Source of the DNA: Amoebophrya sp. A120
Taxonomy: Eukaryota; Sar; Dinophyceae; Syndiniales; Amoebophryaceae
Length of the DNA stretch: 64,000 nucleotides
Reading direction: 5' to 3'
NCBI GenBank assembly: GCA_905178155.1
Contig: CAJINV010000002.1
Location: forward strand, 7,284,743-7,348,742
Of the stretch, positions 1-11,875 are shown in pieces. Below the pieces are notes generated by a model. It had not been told where the DNA came from, ran no database searches, and was given only the letters and a program-made list of their open reading frames with translations. Within the stretch, counting starts at the first letter, position 1, and each line of letters opens with the position of its first letter. Made by a program: the position numbers and the translations under genes.

Positions 1-3000
1 TACGCTGAGCTGTGTTTCGATCATTAGTTCACATACGAGCGCGAGTTCGAGCCTCTACTTCTATGCCGCAGCGCTGCAAACAGGGGCTGAGGAGCACCAG
101 GGGGGCAGCTTTGTAGGCTACGGCCAGCTCGTCAATCATGTGATCAATAATTATCCTGGCGCGCTGAGCAAGGCCGAACCGCGCGCCGCGGGACCGGCGT
201 CCGGAATCGGCTCGATTCGCCCTCCCCCACCGACTCCGGCGGCTGGGCCGTTTCTTCTTACACACCCGCACGAACAGCCTCGCATTGCGCCGTTCCAGCT
301 CAATGCGGCATCGTCACTCGCTCGCACCTCCAGCAGCGGTGGAACTTATGTGACAACCGGGGGGACGACCACAACTACAACACGCACACCTACTCCTACA
401 CCCCGATTGATTCCCCCCCGCCGAAATAGCCTTGACACGACAAGAACACCTTTGGAGCAGGGTCGTGAAAGCTACCATGCGACGAGCAGTAGCCAACAGC
501 GTGAGGTGCTGGTCGACCACGACCAAGATGAGACCCACAGCAGCGCTGGCACCACTCCCGCGCAGCCGTTGAGGAGATTACCTCCATCTTCGGCATTGTC
601 ACCGACGCTACCACGCCCACCCGGGCCTGTTGTGCCTGTTTTTCCAACACCGGATCGCCACAATGTAGTTGTTACGGACGACGCATTATGGGCAGTGTTG
701 ACAGGCCCGATTTCACACCGGCCTGGTACGAGTGCACCGGCCGAAATGAACGCGCACCAACAGGGCCGCCACATGAGAAACAGCCCGTTTTTCAGCAACT
801 ACCCTTCCCACCCGGCCGGGGCGCAAGTGACGGACGACGAGGCTGGTACTGTTCTAGTTCTCGTGAGCATCGTGCTGAAGAGCAGACTGATTATCATGGT
901 CAAGTTCTTGCAGTACACAGAGATATAGTCATCATGTTGAAGGAAAGAGTCTAGCTTTAGAGGAGGCGAGATAAAACATGTTGCCAGCACATGCCAATGC
1001 CTCAGTACTTCATCCCTAGACCCGCCACGGCGTCGCTTTCTCGGATCTCGATCTTCTTTTTAGGGCCACGCCACTAGGCTGTCAGCCCGCTGCTTCTGGA
1101 CCAGGCCGCTCTTTGATATTTACTGTTCCTTGTTCCTGACCAGAGCACAGGAGCAGGTTGCTCCTCCTAATTCTCGGCAACAAGACTTATTATATCATAC
1201 AAGCGAAAGTAGGACCGTTTTTTTTTTTTTCAGGCTCCCGCTTTTCGGTCTCATTCCAGGTACGAACGATGCGGCGCTTTTCGGTCTTAACTCGTCGCAT
1301 GGGCGACAAAATGGCGACACACTTACGAGATTGCAGCGGATAACGGGCGACCTGATGCAGGGACGTCGCGGGCTCGGATCCTCGACCACTACGGACCATG
1401 ATTATAATGATGAAAACTCCACGACTTCTGTGGTGGAGAGTCCTCCAGCACTGTCACCAGCGAACGTGATTCCCAGTAGCAGCTCCAGCACTGTCGCCAG
1501 CACTCGCACTCCACAAGCACCAGCGGCACCACGCCACCGAGACCCACAGCAGCGAAGCCCGTCCAGCTTGATACTCGATACTGAGTTCGACCCCACGAGC
1601 TTTCGTGGGCAGCAGGACCGTCAACACAGAAGCGGCGCGGGCAGGAGAAGCCGGTGGAGCAGGCTGGCTTCGTCGACGAGAAGTAGGACCAATTACGTTT
1701 CTCCCTTTGAAATGTTTGAGGCACATCTTCAAGCGGACGAAAGCGATGAAGATCAGCACGATGAAGACATTGATATCCTGCTGGAGGGCGGCGATGATTA
1801 TGATGTAATTCTTGGCCCCCCCGCGCCGTTGGATGATATCCACGGAGATGAAGGAGCTCCATCGACCCCTCCGGGATCCGGAACATTCGCGCCCGTGACG
1901 CGGGGAGGTTGGATCAGTCCGCCTCGCGCAGAGACAAGAAGAGCTACTTCATCCTACGTCGAGCTGCACCAGCAGCAGCCACAGCGCGTTCTTGTAAGTC
2001 AACAGTTGTCGGATGCGATGCAATTTTTACCCGAGGTCGGAGCCAGCACGAGTGAACGCACGGCAGCGACCACTTCGCGAGACGCCGACATGAGCAGCTC
2101 TGCGGTCGGACATGATCAGCTTCGTGACCACCTGCTCAGCAGGCCGGGAAGTAGTAGCGACGCCGGCGCAAGAACTGCAACACATAGTACACAACTACAA
2201 CAGCTGGCTTCGGCGCCGCAAACACCGCCGCACCGAATCATCCGAGCAGGCGTCCTCGACTCGCCCCCTCCCGCACCGAAGCGACTACCACGCAGCTTGC
2301 GGCGTCAGCTCACACACACGGAAGACAGCCAAGAAGCCCGAAGCGTAAGAACTGGCGCTGCAGCAAGTACTCATGGTATGATCTTCGGTGTGGGTGATTC
2401 TCAGGCTGGTGGTGGAGTTGTAGTTGAAAATACAGTTACAACTTCTACAGGAAGAGCAGGACAACTACCTTCCCGTTCCCCCACAAACCTCACCACACCT
2501 AGTACTGGAAGTACCACAGCAGCGAGCCCGCCGCTGACTCCGATGCGTGACCAGGTTATCGAGCGCGGCTGGTGGGAGTGGGACGGGCTTCAGCGTGACC
2601 AGATTCAGAACCACCTCCCCCACAGCAGCACCAGTGAGGTTCATCGTTTTTACCCGAGGATGCTACAACCTACTCCCCGTGCTCCCCCACTGCCGCCGAG
2701 TGGTCTCCTGGCAGACTTCTTTGCGAACAACCCCTGGGACGCCGCGAATGTTGTTGCACCAGGAGCAGGAGCTACGGAAATCAGCAGGCGCCCCCCCTCG
2801 CTTAGCAGGGCTGCAGTGGCCCAAATAGTGTCCCAGATATACTCTCGAACCACGCCGGGCAACCGCGACTCGTCGGAAGAAACTGAAAGTATACAAGAGG
2901 AGACGCCACGCCCACCGATACCTAACCAGCAAACGGAAACGACGGGCGGGCGGGCGGTGTCTACCACCCATCTTCACAATGCTCCGCACCATGACAACAA

Positions 3001-6000
3001 CGCAGATCATTCGCGCGCGCCCGAGCGCGAGTTGCTCCGTCGGCAACCTTTGAAGTTTGAACAGTACTTAGCGACGGAATACGTCGGGCAGGAGGAATGG
3101 GACCTTCCGGTGGCGGTGCGGAACCTTGTGCTGCAGGCGGACGAGGATGCAGAAAAACAGTTCGAGGCGCTGCGCGGAAGTTTCTCTCGTCCGGAACAGA
3201 CTCCCGATGAAAAGACCGGCTCTACTGCCGTTGCGGTGCCCCCGAAGAGCTCCGGTGCCACTCTAACCTCTCGGCGAATGCTGCAAGACTTGCTGCAGGC
3301 TGTGGCAGACGCTTCGGGAAGGAAAAATCGGGCCCGGAGAATGATGACGAGGAGAAGTTTGCCTGCAGACGTTGCAGAGCAAGCTCCCTTGCGGCCTACT
3401 TTGAAAGTGACCTCAAATGCTGGCGCCGCAGAGGTGCATGACTCCAGCAGAACCACTAAGCGAAAACGGGAGGCCACAGACCAAGAAGCAGGTCGTGCTG
3501 ACGAGATGCAGCACGATGCTAAACGCTGTAACTATGGAGGAGGTGATGCTGACAATGGCAATGGGAAAGCTGAAATTACGGACCCCAGTGCCGGGATAAG
3601 AACCCGGTCTGCTTTCAAAGGCCGCCCTGCTCCACTTGCCAATAGTAGCATCGCTCTTGTCTCCTCCGACGAGAAAGGACTGCCCCAGGAGGAAATGAAA
3701 ACGAAATTTCCCATGGAGTCCTGCAATGTCTGCCTCGACGATATCGGGCGTTTCCGTTTCCGCGTGCTGCACGCGGCGGGTTTCGAAAATCCCGAGGCGA
3801 GCCACAATTTAAGTGAGTACTTCAAACGCAGTAAGACAAGGATGAAGTCGGGCAGTGTCCGTTGCGGAGGTTCCTTCTGCCCCTGCGTGCTCAAGTGGAT
3901 GGTCACTTCCTCGGAAAATTCAAAGTCGCCGACCTGCCCATGCTGCCGTCAGGAAGGGTGGACCATGCAGAGTGCAGCCAAAACGCCGACGGAGTACTTG
4001 CTGGAAGGACTATCTTCCTCGCAACCCACTTGGGAAAAAGGGGAAGACCACGCGGAAGACGAGGAGGCTTGGTTTTCTTGCGAGGAGCCTGAGGCTGAGG
4101 CTTGCCGGTACTGCTCGAGAGGCAGTTCTGCTCGAGAGAGGCTTGCCGGTACTGCTTCGGGAGCAAATCACTCCTCTGGGAACTACGAGCTCCAATCGGC
4201 GTCGTCTTCTGGCACTGCAGTCCGTTTCGATGGTATGATGAACTCTAGCAGCGCTGTAGCATTGTCAAGTGCACCTACTTCCTCAGCTTCCTCCGGAGCA
4301 AGAAGTTATGCGCATGAGCCTGCTCAGCCGATCGCCGCCCCGTCCGCGAGGTCTCTTACCTTCGCGGAGCCAGTAGCGCGAGTGAGCAGAACGGTGGGGA
4401 CGCAGACACCACCCGCGGTGGCGGCAGCAGCAGCGGCTTCGGCGCCACCGCGCAGAGGCATTTTGAGGCGAAACACAGACACAGGCCGTGACCACCCGGA
4501 GCTGGGCGGGGCGGCAGCAGGCGTAGTAACGAGCAATCAAAGAGAGAATGAGCGAGGACATCACACCAGTAGAGCTCCTACTCCGACGCGGTCATCACGC
4601 GATCGGAGTAGAAGCAACCCGCGTCGCGGAGGTAGAAGCGCGTTGAGCCGCACAAGCAGCACGCACATAGACGACCTATCTAGACGAGAATATGATCCTC
4701 GGGGTGAATACAGCCACACAAGTCTCATGGAGGAAGCTAATGCGCCGGGCCGTGACGATGTTGTTGACCGAAATCAAGGCCGTTTTTCGACAACGACGCG
4801 TGATATGGCTGATGCCGCACCGATCGCTTCTACTGACTTGCAGTTGCATCCTGTCCAAGTCCAACCGGTGCGCCGTACGAGGAGCGGTATACCGATAGGA
4901 GTTGCAAGAGAGGCAAAAACTTCCGGCCGCAAGGAGATGGAGCAGCACGCGCGAGGCGCTAAGAGGTCGGCGAGCGGCACGAAACACGGTGGTAAGGTTT
5001 GTAGACGCGGACCGGTCTACGATCCGGAGACAAAAACGCTGACACTTCCGCTTCTCCGGAACAAGAAGCAGATGCTCGCACACTGGAAGGTTCTGTGGGC
5101 GACGAGGGGAAAGGAGATGGCGCAGGCTGTGATGGCGGGGAGGAACAAAAGGCAGAAAAGGTCGGGTGGTGCTTTCGTCGCGCCGGGGCCCCCGAGCACG
5201 TCGACGTCCATGCAGCAGCATTCCATCGGTAGGGACAGCGAGCACCATCGTCAAGAACAAGATCATCATCGGCGTCAGGACCAGGAGGTGGTCTTCGACA
5301 GAACTTTTCCACACATCGAAGAACTTTTCCACACATCGACGTCGCACCAGCAGATCTACGCACCACGAAGTGGAGTACAAATTGTACCGTCGTCGACAGA
5401 TTCCGCACCGATGCTGCAGCGACTAAGCGAGTTAGAAGTGCAAGAAGTGGCCGAGATGAACAATGCGCGAGGAGGTCGTGGCCCGCCGACGCAGCGGTCT
5501 CTTTCGAGATTGCAGCAGCTAACACGCACAGCGGCGGACGTTGATCGCGAACTCGTATTGTGGGAAGATGAAGTTGTGGCAACGGAGCAGCCTGGTCGTG
5601 GAGGCATCGTCCAGGAGCAAAGTAGTTTTTACGGAACTCCACCCTCTAGCTCCTCTTCGTCCTCCTCCTCGTCGGGATCGATCACAAACTTCTCAGACAG
5701 TACTAGACGCAGCTATCCAGCAGCAGCGACGTCGTCCTTTTCCGCTATCACTGGGGGACCAGGAGTAGAAGATACTACTACGCAAGGTCTCCTGGCGCCG
5801 GAAAGTATTAGTGTTGGACCGCCTAGTACACGACCGCCGCAAGAGCGACCCGCTCACGATCAACGAGATCTCCAGCACGCCCAGAGCCAACAACAGCAAC
5901 TGCAACACCTTCGGCAGCAGCAGCAACGACTCCGGCAGCAGCACCCACAACAACAGCAGCAAGGCCACGCGCAGCTGCGGCAAGTGCCGAGCCCCGAAGC

Positions 6001-7552
6001 GATTCGCGCAAAGGAGCAGAAGAAAAAAGACGACGGTTTGCTCGAATTGCTGTTCCAAGACGAGGGCTTTTTCGAATATGTGCTGTCAACAGCCGAGGAG
6101 GAGAATTTCATCGAGTACCGGCGTTTTGACCTCGTGGGCTGGGACCTGATTGTGGAGATCGAGGATCTGGCGACCAAGCAGGTCAAGTGGGTAAGTCTGA
6201 AGGAACTCCTGGTCGCGATCTCTCACGTCGAGGAAAAGTTTATCAGCCAACTGTTGTTGGGATTTGGAACTGACTGCGATGGCGGCCGCTCCTACGGCGG
6301 CTATCCCCCGGAAAGCAATTCTGTGTACGACCAGATCTACTACGGGCTGCACGACGAGGATTTGACTGAGCCTGAAATTTCTCCTTTTCCTGACCCCATG
6401 GCGGCGGCAGAGCGACACGAAATTTTTATCTCTTCGACTGATGCGAAGAAAGAACAAGTGCAGAGTCTTAAAAAAGATGTCGCCCTTCAGAACGGTGGTC
6501 CTGCTCTTGAAGGCAGGAAACATCAAGCCGAAGTAGAGGAGGACGTCACACGAGCGGCTTCTGCGATGTCGGAAGAAGTAGATGAGTCGCCGTTTACTCT
6601 TCACAGCTTGAAAATGCAGAAGAACCTACAGCTTTACGAGTTGCAGAAACGGAAAGACAAGATGCAAGTGCTGAAGTACATGGTGCTGATGGGCGGGAAG
6701 GAAAAATTAGAATTCGTGCTAGAGAAAGTGTTCCACGACCAAAATTTTGGCCAGGAAATTGGAGTTGAAGAGGAGAAAACGGAAGAGACCATCGCGGAGG
6801 CGAATTATACATTGCAAAAATTATGTCTGGGTCTGGAAGGATGCAACTTGTAATGCTATTTTTGGATTCTAAAAAAATCTGTGTTGCGTGACAGGCAATT
6901 GGAGTCCAGTTTTTGCCACATGGAGAGGGCATTTCTCATGCAGGATATGGATATGCATTACGAAGCACTCAGAATATCTGTGATGCTAGGGCATACATCA
7001 CAGACGTCATGGGTCATGTCAGGCGTGCATGACAAATCTTCCAATTTTCCAGACCCAGACATTTTTGCATTTGATACGAATGGTGTCCAGGCGAAACGGG
7101 ACAAAATCGAGTCCTGGCACGTGTACGATAAAGAAGGAAAAATCGCAAAACGGATCATAGCTACACTTTCGGAACTGCCGAATAGAGTTCTTGAGGCGGA
7201 GCAAGACCAACGGATGAATAATTATTACAGTCGTGGTGGGGCCTACTACTCTGGTGCTCGGGCTCGCAACGCTAGAGCAGGTGGGCCTCCTGGCAGAGCA
7301 AGACGAGAAAGATCCGGGGCCTTTGATACCACAGCAGCCTCGGCATCATCTTCGGGTGCGGCGTCCAGTACAAGTCCAAACAGCGCCGCGAACCCTCGTA
7401 TCAACCCCGTCGGGACGTCGTCGGGAAGCACAAGTTTAGTACATTCTTCGTCTGGAAGTGGAAGATTGGAAGCACAACTGCGACAGGAGCGGTACGCCCT
7501 TAGTCGGGAAGCAGAACGGCGGCTGGCGCGCTCTCTGCGTGACGTTGACTGA
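1..7552 (+). CDS. Large low-complexity protein with RING-like zinc finger (5' partial)
   Basis: Proposed join: <2-845, 1260-6805, 7082-7552, giving at least 2286 residues. The frame is open from base 2, so the true start lies upstream of the window or in an earlier exon. Intron 846-1259 is GTACTG...CAG after a long T tract. Intron 6806-7081 is an introner plus its duplicated target, and removal gives a continuous EAN-GVQAKRD. Most of the protein is Ser/Thr/Pro/Arg/Gln-rich and probably disordered. One ordered patch (about residues 1102-1182, bases 3722-3960) has paired cysteines CNVC, then CGGSFCPCVLKW and CPCC, the layout of a RING finger, with Gly where the usual His of C-G-H-x-F-C stands. 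An E3 ubiquitin-ligase role is a family-based guess. A second conserved-looking acidic/helical part lies near 6020-6260. Poly-Gln/His is seen at 5880-5970. The join is well supported; the function is not. Confidence 0.7.
6806..7076 (+). mobile_element. Introner, family I copy 1 (271 bp), target duplication CGAAT
   Basis: Terminal inverted repeats: left TATACATTGCAAAAATTATG then TCTGGGTCTGG; right is the complement, ending GCATTTGATA. The 5-bp duplication CGAAT lies at 6801-6805 and 7077-7081. Removing element plus one duplication restores EAN-GVQAKRD in gene 1. The left arm carries a few extra bases compared with other copies. Orientation is called + arbitrarily; copies in the same orientation are at 30066 and 51991. 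Confidence 0.92.
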
Positions 7553-9010
7553 GGATGTGTTATCAGACTCTGACCCGCGGTATGGAGGTTGAGGTCGACA
7601 CCGAAATAGCTGCAGTGGAAAAACTCTACGAACTTTCATTATCTTCTGCAGGAGGTGCTTCTGATTGAGATAGTCCGGAAGTGAGGCTCGGGGAATTGTC
7701 TGAGATATATGTAGCTTGGGATGTACTTTTTTTCTGTGCATGTAGTTGCGAGTGCAACGGGAAAAATTTTACGGCAAGAGAAGCCCAACAGAAATACAAA
7801 TAGTGAAGGTCCATCTCTACTGCATCTGGAATTTTCGTGATTTGTTGTTTTTCTTCCCGCTCAGTAACCGCATAGCGTCCCTTTTAGGAGGATCGTAATC
7901 CTTACGGCCTTGCATGTGGATACTGAAATTCTGCATGTTGAGGAACAATGCGGCAATGACCTTTGTCAAAACTCTCGAAACTACAAATGTCATTTATAGT
8001 AGTCTGCCGCGACATCAAATATCTATGCCAGTGCTTTTTTCGCATGCTCTGAATTGGCAATATATAATCGAACTACTCTGATAATTTTCGCTTTCGACAA
8101 ACAATACAACGCGCACTGGTTCTTTCATGTGCGTCCTCAAAAAGATAAAGATGCCTTTCACGAAATAAAACATCACGTTTACAGTTACACACGTCTTTCA
8201 GAAAACTGACTTAAGATAGGCCTGATTTTGATGCACAAAAATTGACGACATTTTGAAGAAATATAAAATCGCATGAGTAAGTGCATTTTCCTGTAGAATA
8301 AAGAGAAAACGAAAAAGACGCAGAACGAAAGTAAGAGATTAGTAAGATCCGCTTGACTTTGCCGTGCCTGACCTCTAATTTTCACATCGAGAATAAAGAT
8401 GAATGTACACTGCAATAAGTGGTTGACGTATAACTTTTTTGGCTTTGAGAAGAATGTAAAGGGCCCCGGAGAAGATGAAGAAAGTCGATTCGACAATAAA
8501 ACTTCGGAAGAAATGATCGAGGTTGGATTCACACAGGAGCTCACTGCTTTTATTTGATCAGAACACGTAGATTGACCGACCTTCTTGGAAAAGAAGACAA
8601 ATGCTCTGCTCGTTGAGGAACTCATGGGCTCTAACCGTGGTCTCACGCTACTCTAGTGTTAGTGCGCGTGTGTAAAAATCTTTAGCACACAACACAAAAA
8701 TTGTGCAGTTTTCTTTGTGATGGTGAAGATGCATCATTAGTGAGCAGTTAGATTTCGTCAGGACGCGCCAGAGGATATAACCTAAGCTCCTTAACTCGAA
8801 TTCACAATTTGAATTTGAATTTGAAAGTGTTGTTTGGTACAGGAGTGAGGCTGAGGCAGGCACTCCCACCACCAGTCGCCCGAGTTCATCCAGTGTCGGC
8901 CTCGGCACGAGGGAGCATTTTGAGTCATAAGCGCACCTCTTCATTGCTAGATCTTCTGAAGTTAAGTACAAAGTAGAAAACCAAAACGTCGCCAGCACCA
9001 GAAACAATAA
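7553..9010. other. Intergenic, no gene recognised
   Basis: AT-richer sequence between the RING-like gene and the CCCH/methyltransferase gene. Reading frames here (for example the minus-strand ones at 8185-8646 and 8648-9157) lack recognisable domains and have a composition like translated AT-rich DNA. A short GAATTT microsatellite lies near 8810-8826. No tRNA, rRNA or introner was seen. Confidence 0.5.
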
Positions 9011-10990
9011 ATGCTCTTTTACGAAGTAGGCGTAGTAGAGGACTTCACTGTCGCTCACCCTGCTGCTCTCAAGAATCGCAATGACGTAGAAACGGGCCGC
9101 GAGGAAGGCACCATCGCAACGTATGCAGTGACAGCTCCTGCCGCGACTGAACGTCAACCCACCGGACGTGCAAGCGGAGTAAGATCTTGGATAGATTTTA
9201 CATCAGGAAGTAGATCCGCGGCAGGACGACCACTGGGCGCATCAGGTTCTTTACCATTGGCTGAGCAGCTGGGCGCTCATCCCGTGCCGGAGTATAAGAA
9301 AAAAATTTGCAAGCACTTTGCGAAGGCCGGGTTTTGCCGGTATGAGGAAGCATGCAAGTTTTTGCATGTTTTTCCCAAGAGCGAGACCGGTGCAGACTGC
9401 GAGTCTGGCGTCAAGAAAACAGGAGGCACAGACAATGATGATCCACCTACTCTCGAAAGGACGATCGAAGCGGAACAAGCACAGCCACAGGCGACTGGCG
9501 CGGAAGAGCCTCAACAACGCAGGCGCCGCCCCTGTGGGCGATTGGTGACGAGAAACGCGGGCAAGCATTTTTTACTGCGTCAGTTCATACACGAGAAGTT
9601 GCTGGCATCTAGGTTGCCTAACGGAGTGGATGACCTTGACAACCAAGAAAAAAGCACAAATACCCCAAAGAATCCGCAAGAGCCCGAGGACGCCCACGGC
9701 ACATCAACACGACGAAGCGCTAGCTCAGGTCTTCAAGTTCTCGACGTCGCTGGCGGCAAGGGGGAGCTCGCGTTTGAGCTTTTGTTGTGCAGTAAAAACG
9801 TGGAAAAAGTCTGCATCGTCGACCCACGGCCGCTGGATCTGAGAAAGTGCGAGCGAAGGTTTGCGCTCGATTTCTATTCGCGATCGGCCAGAGTTTGGGA
9901 TCATGTCGATGAGACGAAGGTAGGGATGTACTTTGCATTAGAACAAGACCACGCCGAGTCATCATCTGGATCTGCACTAAACAAGAGGACTGTCACGACA
10001 TCACAGACTGCAACTAAATACGAAGAAGCTCATGAGAGAACGCCAGGAGCCGTGCGGCAGGAAAGAAACGCGCTCGTTTTCAAGCAATTGCAAGGTCGTT
10101 TGGAGCAAAGCCGGGTGCCTCTGCTCTTGCGAAAGGAGCTTTTTCCACCTGGGCATAGAACAACTGGCACATCAGCGACCGGAGATCATTCTCGCCATCA
10201 AACAGGTTGTGAGCTACAGCCTCGGGACTTGCAGGCTTTCGAGGAGAATTTGAGGCTTTCTGTCGCATGGGATTGGAAGCGGCACGATCGAGAGCACGAG
10301 GCTAGCGAGAAAGAATCAGCAGGACACAAACCGCCGGAAGCTATTGTTGAGAACGAAACAAAAAACGACAGGCACGGTGTACTGGTATTGCAGCACGGCG
10401 GCCCCCGTACAAAACCCGGCTTTTCGCTGCAGCCATACTGTATCCCAGTCAGTGAGGTCGAGGTTGACGGTGACGACGCTCAGTTTTACTTCCCTACAAG
10501 AACCACGACCGCAACTGTTGCTAGAACAGCTGCCGAGGAGCATCAACCTCGGGAGGCAACGGTACTAGGCTCGTCAGTACTATCCGAAGCGCTCGACCAC
10601 TATCAAGAAATCATAGCCAAAACGGATTTCATTGTCGCCATGCATCCGGACCAGGCGGCCGAGGCGGTGGTCGATTTAGCGTTGCATTTAGACGTGCCTT
10701 TCTTTCTAGTACCGTGCTGTGTGTACGCAAAAGAATTCCCGAAGAGGCACATTCGAGTACCGCGGCGTCGACCAGATACCATAAGGTCAGGCTCAGATAA
10801 AGCAGCCTCGGCGGGCGCTGAGCCAGTGCCCTCGACGTCCAGTGTAGAGGGTGACAAAGAGAAACATGTTTTGAAGCAAGTGAAGTCCTATGAGGATCTT
10901 TTGCAATATTTGCAAAACAAGGACCCGGGGATACAGCGAAGCGAATTGATTGGGATAGAAGGCAAAAACGTAGTGCTGTGGAAGGTGTAG
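9011..10990 (+). CDS. CCCH zinc finger and SAM-dependent methyltransferase-like protein
   Basis: Single exon, 659 residues. An in-frame TAA immediately precedes the ATG, so 9011 is the first possible start unless an upstream exon joins at the CTCAAG near 9073. Residues about 100-120 form a CCCH finger with exact C-x8-C-x5-C-x3-H spacing (CKHFAKAGFC...ACKFLH), typical of RNA binding. Residues about 243-253 read VLDVAGGKGEL, a glycine-rich SAM-binding motif I, followed about 20 residues later by an acidic VDPRP that could be motif II. Residues about 540-575 (HPDQAAEAVVDLAL, then PFFLVPCCVY) and the C-terminal GIEGKNVVLW resemble a widespread uncharacterised methyltransferase-like family with a VPCC signature. 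The substrate is unknown; an RNA target is suggested by the finger. Long insertions between motifs are low complexity. No introner interrupts it. Confidence 0.8.
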   Translation: MLFYEVGVVEDFTVAHPAALKNRNDVETGREEGTIATYAVTAPAATERQPTGRASGVRSWIDFTSGSRSAAGRPLGASGSLPLAEQLGAHPVPEYKKKICKHFAKAGFCRYEEACKFLHVFPKSETGADCESGVKKTGGTDNDDPPTLERTIEAEQAQPQATGAEEPQQRRRRPCGRLVTRNAGKHFLLRQFIHEKLLASRLPNGVDDLDNQEKSTNTPKNPQEPEDAHGTSTRRSASSGLQVLDVAGGKGELAFELLLCSKNVEKVCIVDPRPLDLRKCERRFALDFYSRSARVWDHVDETKVGMYFALEQDHAESSSGSALNKRTVTTSQTATKYEEAHERTPGAVRQERNALVFKQLQGRLEQSRVPLLLRKELFPPGHRTTGTSATGDHSRHQTGCELQPRDLQAFEENLRLSVAWDWKRHDREHEASEKESAGHKPPEAIVENETKNDRHGVLVLQHGGPRTKPGFSLQPYCIPVSEVEVDGDDAQFYFPTRTTTATVARTAAEEHQPREATVLGSSVLSEALDHYQEIIAKTDFIVAMHPDQAAEAVVDLALHLDVPFFLVPCCVYAKEFPKRHIRVPRRRPDTIRSGSDKAASAGAEPVPSTSSVEGDKEKHVLKQVKSYEDLLQYLQNKDPGIQRSELIGIEGKNVVLWKV

Positions 10991-11708
10991 GCTGTTCATA
11001 TTTCACCTGATGATAAGTGCTTGTTGGCGGAGTGTCGCCAGCGCCACGACCTCGACATCAACCAGCAAGAACAATTATTCCTTAAAGATATCAAGCGACT
11101 ACGACACGATCACGATGACGTCTCGAAAAAAAAATAGCAACATCCTAGAGCAGCAGCTGTTGCTGTGCCATGTACCAGCTTCAAGCTGGTGCAGCGCCGC
11201 GCCGGCCTGCGTCTTCTGACAGCCGCAATACGCTGGTGTCCACGAGGTTTTCATCTACTGACTCCGGTAGTTTTCTCGTATTACATTGTACATGAGAGGC
11301 CATCTTCAGAGAAGATCCTCACTTCAAGGCGGAGGTTCTTGGCCAGAGCGACCATTCATGAGAGATGTACCAGTATCTTCGGCCTACAACTATCAGAATG
11401 CGGCCAAGCACGCTCAGATGTCGTCATCTACTGGAAGATCAAAATCGCACACTTACGCTTCGAAGTTTCCAAATCATAATATCAAAGAAGAATGTTGATC
11501 CAATAAGCCCGGTCGTGTCCAGAAAAACAAATGATCACGCACGAGTGGAAGAAATCAATGCAGGATCTGAAGAGCCTAACTGTAGCAGATTCCATTTCCT
11601 TCTAACTCAAATTTGTCAACATTGTCTCATGTTGTGCGACAATTACCTTCACCAAACGAAAACGAAATTGAAATTTTTCAGACCCCGCTGGCTTTGTAAG
11701 AAGACCGT
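10991..11708. other. Intergenic / 5' region of the MYG1-like gene
   Basis: Sequence between the methyltransferase stop and the MYG1-like gene. It holds one small open frame (11292-11498, listed separately). No RNA gene or introner was seen. Confidence 0.4.
11292..11498 (+). CDS. Possible small ORF, 68 residues, unknown
   Basis: ATG to TGA, starting MRGHLQRRSSLQGG and ending NHNIKEEC. The Ser/Gly/Gln/Asn composition is closer to the coding sequence of this window than most short frames in the gaps, but there is no domain, signal peptide or splice evidence. It could equally be untranslated sequence of a neighbour. Confidence 0.15.
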   Translation: MRGHLQRRSSLQGGGSWPERPFMRDVPVSSAYNYQNAAKHAQMSSSTGRSKSHTYASKFPNHNIKEEC

Positions 11709-11743
11709 GTAAGTATTGAAACTGTTGTTTTACTATTTTTCAG
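11709..11743 (+). other. Possible 35-bp 5'-UTR intron of the MYG1-like gene
   Basis: GTAAGTATTG donor, T-rich tract, CAG acceptor, lying 133 bp before the start codon. The motifs are good but the length is at the lower limit for spliceosomal introns, and there is no coding frame to test it. Confidence 0.3.
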
Positions 11744-11875
11744 ACGACACCCTCCTGACATCCACTTCCACGTGTAATTAATTTGCCACCTCCACCTAAC
11801 TCTACCTCCTGTGACACCTCCAGTATTTTCAAGAAACCGAACAACTCCAATTTCCTCGCGCAAAGCCAAAGAACT

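Noticed and set aside
8185-9157. Two adjoining minus-strand frames of 153 and 169 residues
   Set aside because: No domain, signal or splice context. The second overlaps the start of a well-supported + strand gene, and the composition is typical of translated AT-rich DNA.
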